From assembly GCF_006352475.1 (NCBI RefSeq), contig NZ_VCMZ01000001.1:1240001-1304000 (forward strand): a DNA stretch of 64,000 bases. The letters are read 5' to 3'. This DNA comes from Acinetobacter pullicarnis (GTDB lineage Bacteria > Pseudomonadota > Gammaproteobacteria > Pseudomonadales > Moraxellaceae). The notes beneath the pieces were generated by a model, which searched no databases, was not told the DNA's origin, and was given only the letters and a program-made list of their open reading frames with translations. This document shows, piece by piece, positions 14,517 through 23,005 of the stretch (position 1 is its first letter; each line of letters starts with the position of its first letter). The position numbers and the translations under genes are program-made.

Positions 14517-14866
14517 CCAGACCTAAACGCCCTAAATATGCAAATAAGAAGGTGGTGCTTAACGGCACTGCTTTCGATAGCAAGAAAGAAGCAAGACGGT
14601 TCGGAGAGTTACAGATTCTCGAACGTGCAGGGGAGATCAAAGATTTACAGACTCAATATGCATTCGTGCTTGCTGAGTCGGTCAAGTTTAATAGTGAGCC
14701 AAGAAGTAAGCCTGCGGTGAAGTATTTAGCAGACTTTGTTTATGTGCGAGATGGTCGGGTGGTCGTTGAGGATGTGAAGAGTGCAGCGACCAAGAAACTG
14801 GCTGTTTATCGATTGAAAAAGCACTTGATGAAGAGTGTGCACGGGATTGAGGTGGTTGAGATATGA
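14513..14866 (+). CDS. DUF1064 nuclease (RusA-analogue, possible junction resolvase)
   Basis: A protein of 117 residues starting MTRPKRPKYANKK. FDSKKEARRFGELQ at ~17-30, and DFVYVRDGRVVVEDVKS with the D...EDVK arrangement of a PD-(D/E)XK nuclease, fit DUF1064. Proteins of this family replace Holliday-junction resolvases in phage nin regions. AAGGAG about 8 nt upstream supports this start over one 3 codons earlier. The biochemical role is by family analogy. Confidence 0.75.
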   Translation: MTRPKRPKYANKKVVLNGTAFDSKKEARRFGELQILERAGEIKDLQTQYAFVLAESVKFNSEPRSKPAVKYLADFVYVRDGRVVVEDVKSAATKKLAVYRLKKHLMKSVHGIEVVEI

Positions 14867-15558
14867 GTCTGGTTAAGGTTTGGGATAAAGAAATCCAAGG
14901 CAAGCTTTGGACCGTTGGCGATATTCATGGTTGTTATAACTTGCTCATGAACCGCCTGAGTGAACTTAATTTTGATTTTGATAATGATCTACTTGTTGCA
15001 GTAGGGGATTTGGTTGATCGCGGTATTCAAAATGTGGAGTGTGTTGAGCTCTTGGGCCAACCGTGGTTTACGTCAGTCAAGGGTAATCATGAGGATCTAT
15101 GTATCCGAGGCATGGAAAATCGCTCTTATTTTAATTGCCATATTCAAAATGGTGGTGAGTGGTTTTATGACCTTGATTATCAGACTCAGCAAGAGGTCAT
15201 TAATAAATTAAAAACACTGCCAATTGCTTTAGAGATAAATCACAACGGTAAAAAGTATGGGTTTGTTCATGGTCATATTGAGCAAAATGATTGGCAAGAA
15301 TTTAAGGATGATTTAAATAATTTTGATCAAGCCAAGCACATCATTGAGCATAAGCGATTTCCTACAGAATTAGCCATGTGGGGTCGAGATCGCGTTGATA
15401 CGGATAATGAAAAATACACCCATGTATCAGGTATTGATGCTGTGTTTATGGGTCACACGGTAATGCAGAAACCAATGAAGCGCGATAACTGTTACTACAT
15501 CGACACTGGCGCGGTGCATTGGGCAACTATGACGATTTTAGACTTGAGCGAGTTTTAA
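14863..15558 (+). CDS. Serine/threonine protein phosphatase, NinI-like
   Basis: A protein of 231 residues carrying the PPP-family metal-binding signatures GDIHG (~19-23), GDLVDRG (~48-54) and GNHE (~74-77), then a later GH (MGHTVMQKP). The size and place match the lambda NinI phosphatase, which removes phosphate from proteins and lies just before the late regulator. It overlaps the DUF1064 gene by 4 nt. Substrates are unknown. Confidence 0.88.
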   Translation: MSLVKVWDKEIQGKLWTVGDIHGCYNLLMNRLSELNFDFDNDLLVAVGDLVDRGIQNVECVELLGQPWFTSVKGNHEDLCIRGMENRSYFNCHIQNGGEWFYDLDYQTQQEVINKLKTLPIALEINHNGKKYGFVHGHIEQNDWQEFKDDLNNFDQAKHIIEHKRFPTELAMWGRDRVDTDNEKYTHVSGIDAVFMGHTVMQKPMKRDNCYYIDTGAVHWATMTILDLSEF

Positions 15559-15568
15559 GGGGAATTTC

Positions 15569-16120
15569 ATGAATGCAGTAGCGGATAAGTTTGAGCAATT
15601 TGAGTGGTTAACAAAAGGCATTACAGCGAAGTCACCGCAGTTCGGTGATGAAGGCCATAGCACAGGGGAGAAACCATTGGACTATCAAGACAGACTTGGC
15701 GCTATTGCTTCAATGGATACGCAGCTAGAAAAATCAATTACGTCAGTTATTATTTACGGTGAGTCTTCAAAAAGTGATTATGAGTTTATTCGCAATCATT
15801 TGGCGCGGATCATGATGGATGGCGCAAAGGAAGATAAGCGCCGTGAGCCTGAGGGTATTGCGATATATCACTTGGCTTGGCAGATCGCAGGGATGGTTAT
15901 TGATTTCTCATTAAATCCTGCGCTTGAAGATAATTTCACAGCCAAAGGTCGGTTGTATTATGCAGGGATTAAAGACGGTCAGATTGGTTCTGATGTATAC
16001 CGAGTGTCATGGAAACAGTACGAAAAGCTGATGATAATTGCGTTAGAGGTGTCAATTAAGTGCGCTGCAGAAGCAATTGAAAAGTATAAAAAGCAAACTT
16101 TCAAAGAATTAAGAGCATAG
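15569..16120 (+). CDS. Last early gene; candidate late-gene regulator by position
   Basis: A protein of 183 residues, helical, with no motif I can name. It follows the NinI-like phosphatase and is followed by a possible late promoter and an immediate terminator, the place of the antiterminator Q in lambdoid phages. The sequence itself does not clearly match a Q family. Alternatives are a packaging or DNA-binding accessory protein. GGGGA lies about 8 nt upstream of the ATG. Confidence 0.4.
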   Translation: MNAVADKFEQFEWLTKGITAKSPQFGDEGHSTGEKPLDYQDRLGAIASMDTQLEKSITSVIIYGESSKSDYEFIRNHLARIMMDGAKEDKRREPEGIAIYHLAWQIAGMVIDFSLNPALEDNFTAKGRLYYAGIKDGQIGSDVYRVSWKQYEKLMIIALEVSIKCAAEAIEKYKKQTFKELRA

Positions 16121-16132
16121 GGATTTCATTAT

Positions 16133-16164
16133 TGTGAAATCTAAGCTATAGTTTCACTATACTG
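16133..16164 (+). promoter_or_regulatory. Possible late promoter (pR'-like)
   Basis: TATACT at 16,159-16,164 is a strong -10 box. TTGTGA at 16,133 is 20 bp upstream, too far for an ordinary -35, as is usual where an activator or antiterminator is needed. Inverted TTTCA/TGAAA pairs surround it. A terminator lies ~35 bp further on. Confidence 0.35.
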
Positions 16165-16177
16165 GTCGTATTACAGT

Positions 16178-16396
16178 TTGACCAAAAGATATTCAGAAGC
16201 TCACAGAAATGTGGGCTTTTTTTATTGCCTCAACCCTTGGCATTGGTTTACCACCAGCACACCATATGGGCGTAAAGGGTTAGACTGGGTTTCATTAACC
16301 CAAATCCACATCCGCTTGTATGTGGTCGAACACAAGCAAAAAAACGAGAGCTACTTATCAGGCTTTCATACCAAAATTGATAAGCGCTTTATTTGA
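16178..16396 (+). CDS. Doubtful small hypothetical protein
   Basis: A 72-codon frame from a TTG, with a shorter start possible at a GTG (16,211). It reads through a terminator hairpin and contains PWHWFTTSTPYGRKGLDWVS and a basic tail. The coding-like residue mix after ~16,230 suggests a real or decaying gene, but no good ribosome site is seen. Not recognised. Confidence 0.25.
   Translation: MTKRYSEAHRNVGFFYCLNPWHWFTTSTPYGRKGLDWVSLTQIHIRLYVVEHKQKNESYLSGFHTKIDKRFI
16196..16224 (+). terminator. Terminator downstream of the possible late promoter (tR'-like)
   Basis: AGCTCACA and TGTGGGCT arms with a 4-nt loop are followed by seven T residues. Placed ~35 bp after the -10 box at 16,159, it would stop late transcripts unless antiterminated. 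Confidence 0.7.
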
Positions 16397-16429
16397 TCAA
16401 TAAAGTGAATAGAAGGGGTGCGGAGTTTG

Positions 16430-16591
16430 ATGTATAAACACTACCCTTGGTTTGATCACCTAAAGACGTGCGTGTTTACGATGTGGATTGGCGACCCCTT
16501 AACACACTCAGTAGCCCTTAAGAGAAAAGTCTTGTACTCAGCCCAGTTGTGGTGGAAATCACCATGGCTGGGTTGTTTTAAGCGCCCATAG
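16430..16591 (+). CDS. Small Trp-rich hypothetical protein overlapping a tRNA gene
   Basis: A 53-residue protein starting MYKHYPWFDHLK and ending LGCFKRP, rich in Trp and basic residues. GGAG lies 5 nt before the ATG. Its last 10 bases are the first bases of the tRNA-Arg gene, an unusual overlap. No family is recognised. A helical, membrane-touching peptide is possible. Confidence 0.45.
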   Translation: MYKHYPWFDHLKTCVFTMWIGDPLTHSVALKRKVLYSAQLWWKSPWLGCFKRP

Positions 16592-16658
16592 CTCAGTTGG
16601 ATAGAGCGATCCCCTCCTAAGGGATAGGCCACAGGTTCAATTCCTGTTGGGCGCACCA
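16582..16658 (+). tRNA. tRNA-Arg (anticodon CCT)
   Basis: A full cloverleaf: acceptor GCGCCCA/TGGGCGC, D arm GCTC...GAGC, anticodon stem ATCCC/GGGAT with loop CTCCTAA (anticodon CCT, reads AGG), T arm ACAGG/CCTGT and an encoded CCA end. AGG is a rare codon in Acinetobacter, so the phage may bring this tRNA to support its late genes. Confidence 0.92.
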
Positions 16659-16659
16659 A

Positions 16660-16736
16660 GGGCCTCAAGCTTAAGCGGTATAAGCGTCCCGCTCATAACG
16701 GGGAGATAATCGGTTCGATCCCGATGTGGCCCACCA
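16660..16736 (+). tRNA. tRNA with anticodon CAT (elongator Met, or Ile2 if lysidine-modified)
   Basis: Starts 2 nt after the tRNA-Arg. Acceptor GGGCCTC/GTGGCCC (one mismatch), D arm GCTT/AAGC, anticodon stem with loop CTCATAA, T arm ATCGG/CCGAT and an encoded CCA. G1-C72 pairs, so it is not an initiator. The sequence alone does not decide between Met and AUA-reading Ile2. Confidence 0.85.
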
Positions 16737-16766
16737 TATTTTAAACCTATCAAATTCGATACCTTT

Positions 16767-16793
16767 AACCTCGCTATACGGCGGGGTTTTTAT
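16767..16793 (+). terminator. Terminator after the tRNA pair
   Basis: AACCTCGC and GCGGGGTT arms with a 6-nt loop and a T tract. Directly followed by the ATTTGCCTGAAGGAAA leader of the lipoprotein gene, an example of the recurring terminator-plus-linker pattern in this phage. Confidence 0.75.
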
Positions 16794-16812
16794 TTGCCTG
16801 AAGGAAAGCAGT

Positions 16813-17199
16813 GTGAAAATTAAATTAATGATGGTTGGCTTGTTATCAGTCTTAGCATTCACTGGTTGTGCGCGTGACGCAGCAGTTGCATCGAAAAACC
16901 TTTCTTATGCAGCAGATAACTTTGAATTAGATCGCCGTATTGTTTTTTATAATGGCATTACTGGTGAGTATATTTTAACGATTGAGGGAAAATGTTCATT
17001 TGACGCCGTGAGTGAACGCAAGGTCGATGTGACTTGCAAAACGAGTGGTTCTGAATATAAAAAACACTCCCTTGGTATATCTGACAATGTTACTTATTTT
17101 TCTGAGCAGTTGACTAGCAAAGGTGTGAGCGCATATCACTACAAGGTTGCATTTAAGCCACAGTCTATTATTCCTGATATTGATTTGAAGGTTCAGTAG
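16813..17199 (+). CDS. Phage lipoprotein (beta-sandwich type)
   Basis: A protein of 128 residues starting at a GTG with AAGGAA 6 nt upstream. A signal peptide ends in the lipobox LAFTGC with the lipidated Cys at ~19. The body (ELDRRIVFYNGITGEYILTIEGKC, then SDNVTYFSEQL and KPQSIIPDIDLK) matches a beta-sandwich lipoprotein seen in many Gram-negative phages. It would sit in the inner or outer membrane facing the periplasm. Family members are suspected of surface exclusion, but I know of no firm proof. A longer upstream frame overlaps the tRNA and is not used. Confidence 0.75.
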   Translation: MKIKLMMVGLLSVLAFTGCARDAAVASKNLSYAADNFELDRRIVFYNGITGEYILTIEGKCSFDAVSERKVDVTCKTSGSEYKKHSLGISDNVTYFSEQLTSKGVSAYHYKVAFKPQSIIPDIDLKVQ

Positions 17200-17494
17200 T
17201 CTTTACATCGTCAGATTTCTGCTGCTTTAGTGGGCAGCGATTATGTATTAATTTATGTTTTAAACGTATTGGTATTTTTTGATATTTAAAACATGCATTT
17301 AGTATCTATTAGTTGGTATTTTATGATGTTTTATTTGGGGTGTGAAAAGCATAAATTTCTAACTGTCAGCAAGGCATAAGTAGAAAAGAATACAATGCTG
17401 ATTGTAAACTTTCACACCACCACCTTAGGGTGGTTTTTTAATGCCTAAATTTTAATTCCCCCGAATTCGACGGAATTAAACGCCGTGGACAATC
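17200..17494. other. Intergenic stretch before the packaging genes
   Basis: 295 bp, AT-rich. Apart from the terminator at 17,417-17,439 I see no gene. A cohesive-end or pac site could lie here because the terminase genes follow within 1.5 kb, but nothing in the sequence proves it. Confidence 0.4.
17417..17439 (+). terminator. Terminator upstream of the packaging genes
   Basis: CCACC and GGTGG arms with a TTAG loop and six T residues, followed by AATGCC. Confidence 0.75.
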
Positions 17495-17920
17495 ATGAAC
17501 ATTCAAAAATACAAAGCCCTAACCAACAAGAGGCCCATCAAAACAAAACCAAGAACTAGGCCACTGCCTAAGGCAACACAGAAATATCTGGATGCATTTG
17601 AACGACTCAAGGAAATTCTTGACCGTATGGAAATCAAGTATGAAGAATACTTTCACTTCAAAAGCACAAAACATTGGCGTTTTGATTTACACCTTGTTGA
17701 ATATCGAATGCTGATTGAAATTGCGGGTGGTCCATGGTCGGGTGGTCGCGGTGGAAAACTTGCTACCAAGGCTTGGAGCATGGATCGTTACGATGTGGCT
17801 GAAGAAATGGGATACAGGTTTATGCAGTTCATGCCTGCTGATATTGATATTGGCCGCGCAACTACTTGGTTAAGAGGGTTAAAGGCTCATGGAGCAGATC
17901 AGACCATTCCCACCGACTGA
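17495..17920 (+). CDS. PD-(D/E)XK nuclease-like protein
   Basis: A protein of 141 residues with a basic N-terminal tail (to ~28). The core RFDLHLVEYRMLIEIAGGPWSGGRGG (~60-85) has the D...E-x-x-G pattern of Vsr/VRR-NUC-type nucleases that act on phage DNA near the packaging genes. The GGxWSGGR stretch is characteristic of this phage group. It overlaps the metallopeptidase gene by 32 nt. Nuclease activity is inferred from the fold motif. Confidence 0.6.
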   Translation: MNIQKYKALTNKRPIKTKPRTRPLPKATQKYLDAFERLKEILDRMEIKYEEYFHFKSTKHWRFDLHLVEYRMLIEIAGGPWSGGRGGKLATKAWSMDRYDVAEEMGYRFMQFMPADIDIGRATTWLRGLKAHGADQTIPTD

Positions 17921-18530
17921 CTTTATTGATCAGGCGGAGGAAGAAGAAGCAATTCGACTGGTACCCGCCGTGGATCTAAAGGAATGGGTGGTTAAAAACT
18001 TCTTAACGCTTGGCGGTGATCTACACAACCCAGATCATGACCACATTGCTGAACTTATGCATGACGATGAAACCGTTTTAGCATTCGCCTGGGCATCATC
18101 TGCCGCCGTGGCTAAAAAGCGTATGGTGTTGGGGCAGTGTGAAAAAGTGATGTTTAACCAGGGCGGATGGAAAAAAGCGAGACAAGAACAACAGATGCGC
18201 GACTGGTTTGGATTCGTACCTATCTACCTGATCACCGTTGATGCATCATTCTGCGAACAAGCTTCTGACCGTGACTTCTGCGCATTGATAGAGCATGAGC
18301 TATATCACATTGGCGTTGAACGTGATGAAGACGGCGACATTATTTATAGCGATCATACCGGTCTACCCAAGCATTATTTGGCCGGCCATGACGTTGAAGA
18401 ATTTATTGGTGTGGTCAAACGTTGGGGAGCAAGCGAAAGCGTTAAACGACTGGTCGAGGTCGCACAGAATCCGCCGTTTGTACCCGATTTAGATATAGCG
18501 AAGTGCTGCGGCAACTGCGTAATCAATTGA
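17889..18530 (+). CDS. Putative phage metallopeptidase
   Basis: A protein of 213 residues with a zinc-peptidase HExxH motif (EHELYHIGVERDEDGD at ~136-151) and a downstream glutamate region (HDVEEFIGVVKRWG). This is the pattern of the phage metallopeptidase family found beside small terminase genes. The substrate is unknown. A role in capsid maturation or host protein cleavage is possible. The start overlaps the nuclease gene; an internal start is possible. Confidence 0.75.
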   Translation: MEQIRPFPPTDFIDQAEEEEAIRLVPAVDLKEWVVKNFLTLGGDLHNPDHDHIAELMHDDETVLAFAWASSAAVAKKRMVLGQCEKVMFNQGGWKKARQEQQMRDWFGFVPIYLITVDASFCEQASDRDFCALIEHELYHIGVERDEDGDIIYSDHTGLPKHYLAGHDVEEFIGVVKRWGASESVKRLVEVAQNPPFVPDLDIAKCCGNCVIN

Positions 18531-18551
18531 GCCTAAGGGCTCTTTTTTTTG
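18529..18551 (+). terminator. Terminator after the metallopeptidase gene
   Basis: GAGCC and GGCTC arms around a 4-nt loop followed by a run of T residues. It overlaps the stop codon. Confidence 0.75.
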
Positions 18552-18588
18552 CTTGCTATTCTTGATGAATCTTGATGGATGGTGATTT

Positions 18589-19065
18589 ATGGCAAGGTTA
18601 AGAAAAGCCGAAAAAGTCTTTATTGTTCGGTCACTTGCGCAGTTCATGACACCCACTGAGGTAGCAAAGGACATCAAGGAAAAATTCAGCTTAGATGTTT
18701 CCCTCCAACAAGTTGAGTATTACGATCCAACCAAAGTGGCTGGAGCTAATTTGGCGCAAGAGTTTGTAGATTTATTTAATGAGGCCCGCAAAGAGTATCT
18801 GGCACAACCGCTTCATAACATTGTTGGCGCTAATGACATTGTTCAGTTGCAGATTCTTAGTGACTTATTGGTTTCAAAAAAAAGTAATGTAGTTTTATCA
18901 ATCAAGCTGATTGATCAGATCCAGAAGATCACAAAAGGACACTACGAGAAAAAATTAGAAATCACTGGTAAAGATGGTGGACCGCTTGAATCCATTCAGA
19001 CGGCCATTTCAGTTTCTAAAGATGAGTATCTAAAGGCACGGGAGAAAGCACTGGATGACTATTGA
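18589..19065 (+). CDS. Terminase small subunit (DUF2280 type)
   Basis: A protein of 158 residues. An N-terminal helical DNA-binding part (MTPTEVAKDIKEKFSLDVSLQQV, HTH-like) is followed by a helical oligomerisation region (~60-130). This fits the DUF2280 family, which holds the small-terminase position in Acinetobacter and Pseudomonas phages. It recognises phage DNA and recruits the large subunit encoded directly downstream with an 11-nt overlap. Confidence 0.8.
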   Translation: MARLRKAEKVFIVRSLAQFMTPTEVAKDIKEKFSLDVSLQQVEYYDPTKVAGANLAQEFVDLFNEARKEYLAQPLHNIVGANDIVQLQILSDLLVSKKSNVVLSIKLIDQIQKITKGHYEKKLEITGKDGGPLESIQTAISVSKDEYLKAREKALDDY

Positions 19066-20482
19066 TCCTGCACGTGACCTCGCTATTCAGATCGAAGCAC
19101 AGCAGGATTTATATTTTTTCACTCGGTACATGTTTAAAGAGCGCCGTGGCTATAAATGGATGCATAACTGGCACCATCGTGAAGTCTGTGATGCATTGAT
19201 GAAAGTCTATCGAGGTGAAATAAAGCGTTTAATTATTAATATTCCACCACGCTATTCCAAGACTGAAATTGCCGTGATTAATTTTATGGCATGGGCATTG
19301 GGTAAGAACCCTGATAGTGAGTTTATTCACATCAGCTACTCAGCCATGCTTGCTGCAAACAATGCCTTTCAAACACGGAATTTAGTGCAAGAGGAAGCTT
19401 ATCTGCATGTGTTTCCTGATCTAAAGCTACGTGATGATAGTAAGGCAAAGGACAACTGGCGCACGGCGGCTGGCGGTGTGTGTTATGCCACCGGTACTGG
19501 CGGTACCATTACTGGTTTTGGTGCTGGGAAAATGCGCAAGGGTTTCGGTGGGTGCATAATCATTGATGACCCACATAAAGCCGATGAAGCATCATCTAAA
19601 ACAGTTCGTGAAGGTGTTATTGACTGGTTCCAGAATACGCTTGAATCACGCACCAACTCACCCGAAACCCCGATCATTGTCATCATGCAGCGTTTGCATG
19701 AGGAGGACTTGGCTGGGTGGTTGCTTGGGGACAGAAAAGATGGTGTATCTATTGCTGGCGGCAACGGTGAGGTTTGGGAGCACATCTGCCTATCTGCCAT
19801 TCAGGAGGATGGTTCTGCATTGTGGCCAGCAAAGCACAATATTCAAAAGCTGACTTTAATGGAGAAAGCTGCGCCGTATGTTTTTGCCGGGCAGTATCGT
19901 CAGCGTCCAGCACCACCTGCAGGTGGTTTTTTTAAACCGGATGAAATTGAAATTGTAGATGCATTACCTGCGGGTGTTGTTAAGAAGACCCGTGCTTGGG
20001 ATTTGGCAAGTTCTGAGGGTGAGGGGGCTTACACGGCGGGTGTAGGGATGGCTAGTGCCAGTGATGGATATACCTATATCTTTGGTGTTGAGCGTGAGCA
20101 GCTAGGACCAGAGAATGTAAATAAGCGAATCAAAAGCACTGCCAATCTAGATGGCACAGCAGTTGGGATTCGATTACCTCAAGATCCTGGTCAGGCAGGG
20201 AAATCGCAAGTGAAATCTTTTATCAAGCTTTTAGCGGGTTTTAACGTGGTGGCCCTACCTGTATCGGGTGACAAAGTTACACGTGCTCAGCCGTTTGCAG
20301 CACAGGTCAACGTGGGGAATGTACGAATGCTACGTGGTGACTGGAACAAAGACTTTAAGGATGAGCTACGCAATTTCCCTAATGGTAAATATAAAGATCA
20401 AGTGGATGCAGCAGCAGATGCTTTTAATGATTTATACGAAGGCTTTACGCCGTTCTTTCCTGAGATGGGGTTTGCTCGATGA
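19055..20482 (+). CDS. Terminase large subunit
   Basis: A protein of 475 residues. N-terminal ATPase: Walker A-like PPRYSKTE (~64-71) and Walker B CIIIDD (~167-172), with HKADEA following. C-terminal RNase H-like nuclease starts near RAWDLASSEG (~312) with a first acidic residue, and ends at FNDLYEGFTP. It cuts concatemers and pumps DNA into the prohead. The size is normal. It overlaps the portal gene by 4 nt. Confidence 0.95.
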   Translation: MTIDPARDLAIQIEAQQDLYFFTRYMFKERRGYKWMHNWHHREVCDALMKVYRGEIKRLIINIPPRYSKTEIAVINFMAWALGKNPDSEFIHISYSAMLAANNAFQTRNLVQEEAYLHVFPDLKLRDDSKAKDNWRTAAGGVCYATGTGGTITGFGAGKMRKGFGGCIIIDDPHKADEASSKTVREGVIDWFQNTLESRTNSPETPIIVIMQRLHEEDLAGWLLGDRKDGVSIAGGNGEVWEHICLSAIQEDGSALWPAKHNIQKLTLMEKAAPYVFAGQYRQRPAPPAGGFFKPDEIEIVDALPAGVVKKTRAWDLASSEGEGAYTAGVGMASASDGYTYIFGVEREQLGPENVNKRIKSTANLDGTAVGIRLPQDPGQAGKSQVKSFIKLLAGFNVVALPVSGDKVTRAQPFAAQVNVGNVRMLRGDWNKDFKDELRNFPNGKYKDQVDAAADAFNDLYEGFTPFFPEMGFAR

Positions 20483-21927
20483 GTGATGTGACTTTTAAAC
20501 ACCCGGAATACGTCAAGAATTTTCCCTTGTGGGATAAGGTTGATGATGTATGTAAAGGGCAAGATGCTGTTAAAGGTAAGAGTACAACTTATTTACCGCG
20601 CAACAATCCTCAGGATATCAGTCAAGAAGCGCAGGGTTTTTATGACTCATATTTAAAGCGCGCCGTGTTTTATGGGGTGACGGGTAAGACTCTAGGTAGC
20701 TTGGTTGGTGCAGCTTTTTCGACTGACCCGACTTTTAAGTTTCCAAAAGAATTAGAGCATTTAGAGCGTAATGCGAATGGTGCGGGCGTGAGCCTCTATC
20801 AGCTTTCTCAATCTGCGTTGCGTCATCTGCTCAAGCATTATCGTTGCGCACTTTATGTGGATTTCCCTGATGTGGGCCCGTCTCGAAATCGTGCAGAGGA
20901 AAAGGCCAAACAAGCCTATCCAATGATCCACTTGCTGTCGTCAAAGGCTGTGATTAATTGGGATACGATGACCGTTGGGAATCAGATCAAATTGAATCTG
21001 GTTGTCATTGAGGAATCTATCTCTGAACGTGATCAGGATGGATTTAGTGCTGAGTCAAAAACACAGTATCGGGTATTGCGCCTTGAAGATGTTGGTCAAG
21101 GTGAATTTGCATATACCATCGAGATTTATACCAAGTCAGACAAAGGTGTATGGCTTGGTGGTGGTCGAAAAATTCCAACAGACTACAACGGTGAGCCATG
21201 GAGTTATATTCCATTTTCCTTTGTTGGGGCAGTCGATAACTCAGCACAGATTGATAATTCACCACTACTGGAACTAACTGACCTAAACCTTGCTCACTAT
21301 CGTGATAGTGCGGATTTTCAAGAGTCTGTCTACTACATGGGGCAGCCACAGTATTATGCCACTGGCATGGATTGGAATTGGTTTGATGAAGCAAGAAAAC
21401 GTAATGTTTATGTCGGGTCTAAAGTAATTCTGCCTATCCCTAAAGATGGCTCATTCGGTATTGCACAAGTTGAGCCCAATACGCTTGCCCGTGAAGCCAT
21501 GAAGGATAAGTGGCAGCAGATGAAGGAAATGGGTGCGCGACTCGTCGAGAAAGGAACAGCGAGTAAGACTGCAACTGAAGCTAAGAATGATGATGCTGTG
21601 CAGCATTCAGTTTTATCGCTCTGTACAGTCAATATCAATGAAGCACTAACCATGGCGCTGCGTTGGTGTGCCAAGTTTGTGATGCCGGATGTTGATGTAC
21701 TGACTAAAGACGACATGCTGTATGAAATTAGTCAGGAATTTAATAAACAAGGTTACCTTGCCGATCTATCACGACAGTTGTTTGAAAGCGCTGTGCAGGG
21801 CCATAGCTCATTTAAATCTTGGTGGGAATACAATCAGTCTGGCATGTTCCCTAAACAGACCTATGAAGAGGAAAAGGCTAATTTGGAGCAGGAGCAAGAA
21901 GGTAAGCTGAATTTGAATGGTGAGTGA
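20479..21927 (+). CDS. Portal protein (DUF4055)
   Basis: A protein of 482 residues matching the DUF4055 portal family in length and pattern (WDKVDDVCKGQDAVKG near the N terminus, YLPRNNPQD, FYDSYLKRAVFYG). The C terminus is acidic and Gln-rich. It forms the dodecameric ring through which DNA enters and leaves the head and on which the connector and tail assemble. Located between terminase and the Mu F-like protein. Confidence 0.88.
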   Translation: MSDVTFKHPEYVKNFPLWDKVDDVCKGQDAVKGKSTTYLPRNNPQDISQEAQGFYDSYLKRAVFYGVTGKTLGSLVGAAFSTDPTFKFPKELEHLERNANGAGVSLYQLSQSALRHLLKHYRCALYVDFPDVGPSRNRAEEKAKQAYPMIHLLSSKAVINWDTMTVGNQIKLNLVVIEESISERDQDGFSAESKTQYRVLRLEDVGQGEFAYTIEIYTKSDKGVWLGGGRKIPTDYNGEPWSYIPFSFVGAVDNSAQIDNSPLLELTDLNLAHYRDSADFQESVYYMGQPQYYATGMDWNWFDEARKRNVYVGSKVILPIPKDGSFGIAQVEPNTLAREAMKDKWQQMKEMGARLVEKGTASKTATEAKNDDAVQHSVLSLCTVNINEALTMALRWCAKFVMPDVDVLTKDDMLYEISQEFNKQGYLADLSRQLFESAVQGHSSFKSWWEYNQSGMFPKQTYEEEKANLEQEQEGKLNLNGE

Positions 21928-21928
21928 T

Positions 21929-23005
21929 ATGGCAAATAAAGACAATGCTACGCTGCTGGATTTAATGATTCGACACCAGGCTTATCTGTACAGGCTTTCC
22001 TCACATGAAGTGGTTGCACTGCTTAAGCAATTTAACCGTGAATCAAGCGCAATGGTTGCAAGGCTTCGTGATCTACTCGATGAGCTCAGTGAATCTGAAC
22101 GTGTGGCTTTGTCTGGTGCAAGATATACCACGGCGAAGCTTAAAGACATCAAAAGTCTGCTGGCTGAATGGCAAAGTACCATTGTGCTGACGTTACCGGA
22201 GGCATTTGCAGCATCAGCAGTGGCGCTGGCTGTGTATGAGGCTAATTATCAGGCCAAGACACTAGGTAAGAAGGTTGAGGCACCACAGGGCAAAAGCATT
22301 TTCAATCAAGCAAAAAGAAAGCCTTTTGCAGGTGGGATGCTGATTGATCAGATGTTTAGTGATATGGCGGAAAATACACGGCGCCGTGTTGAATATGCAA
22401 TTCGTGATGGTATTTCCCAAGGTCAGACTAATCAGCAAATTACTCAGCGGATTAAGGGCACTTCAAAGCTGAATTTCGAAGATGGGATTTTAAATCAGTC
22501 TCGGCAGCCTATTGAAATGGTGGTGAGAACCGCTCGCAGTCATGTTAGTAATATTGCTTATGAGGACACCTATAGAGCATTAGGGGTTAAGCGCTTAAAG
22601 GTTTCCGCGACACTTGATGGTAAAACTTGTAAGTTCTGTGCCTCTGAAGATGGCAATATTTATGATATTGATGACCCCAGTAGGCCTATATTTCCAGTAC
22701 ATCCACGTAATCGAACCGTCTATGTTCCTTATGTCGAGAATGAAGATGAAAAGTTTGCAGGGAAACGCCCATTTGTTGTTAAGCCTGGTGAAGCTGGTCA
22801 AGTCAGTGCGAACACCAGTTACAAGCAATGGTTTTCCACACAGGGTGAAAGTTTTCAGCGTGAATGGTTGGGTAATAAACGCTATGAACTCTATAAAAAT
22901 GGCGACTACAGCATTGATAAGTTTTTAGATCCAGAAGGTAAGCTTTATACGCTGAAGGAGTTGAAATTGATGGATGAGAAGACGTTTAAGGAATTGAGGT
23001 TATGA
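21929..23005 (+). CDS. Minor head protein, Mu gpF-like (SPP1 gp7-type)
   Basis: A protein of 358 residues with a helical N-terminal ~140 and the Mu F-like core at ~170-265: ARSHVSNIAYEDTYRALGVKR, the CKFCASEDGNIYD pair, then PIFPVHPRNRTVYVPY. These proteins bind the portal and help DNA delivery or head assembly. ATG 21,929 follows GGTGAG. A start four codons earlier lies inside the portal stop. One palindromic CACGGCGCCGTG lies inside it. Confidence 0.85.
   Translation: MANKDNATLLDLMIRHQAYLYRLSSHEVVALLKQFNRESSAMVARLRDLLDELSESERVALSGARYTTAKLKDIKSLLAEWQSTIVLTLPEAFAASAVALAVYEANYQAKTLGKKVEAPQGKSIFNQAKRKPFAGGMLIDQMFSDMAENTRRRVEYAIRDGISQGQTNQQITQRIKGTSKLNFEDGILNQSRQPIEMVVRTARSHVSNIAYEDTYRALGVKRLKVSATLDGKTCKFCASEDGNIYDIDDPSRPIFPVHPRNRTVYVPYVENEDEKFAGKRPFVVKPGEAGQVSANTSYKQWFSTQGESFQREWLGNKRYELYKNGDYSIDKFLDPEGKLYTLKELKLMDEKTFKELRL

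Noticed and set aside
16660..16736. Initiator tRNA-Met
   Set aside because: Position 1-72 is a G-C pair, and an initiator would have an unpaired C1-A72; it is elongator Met or Ile2.
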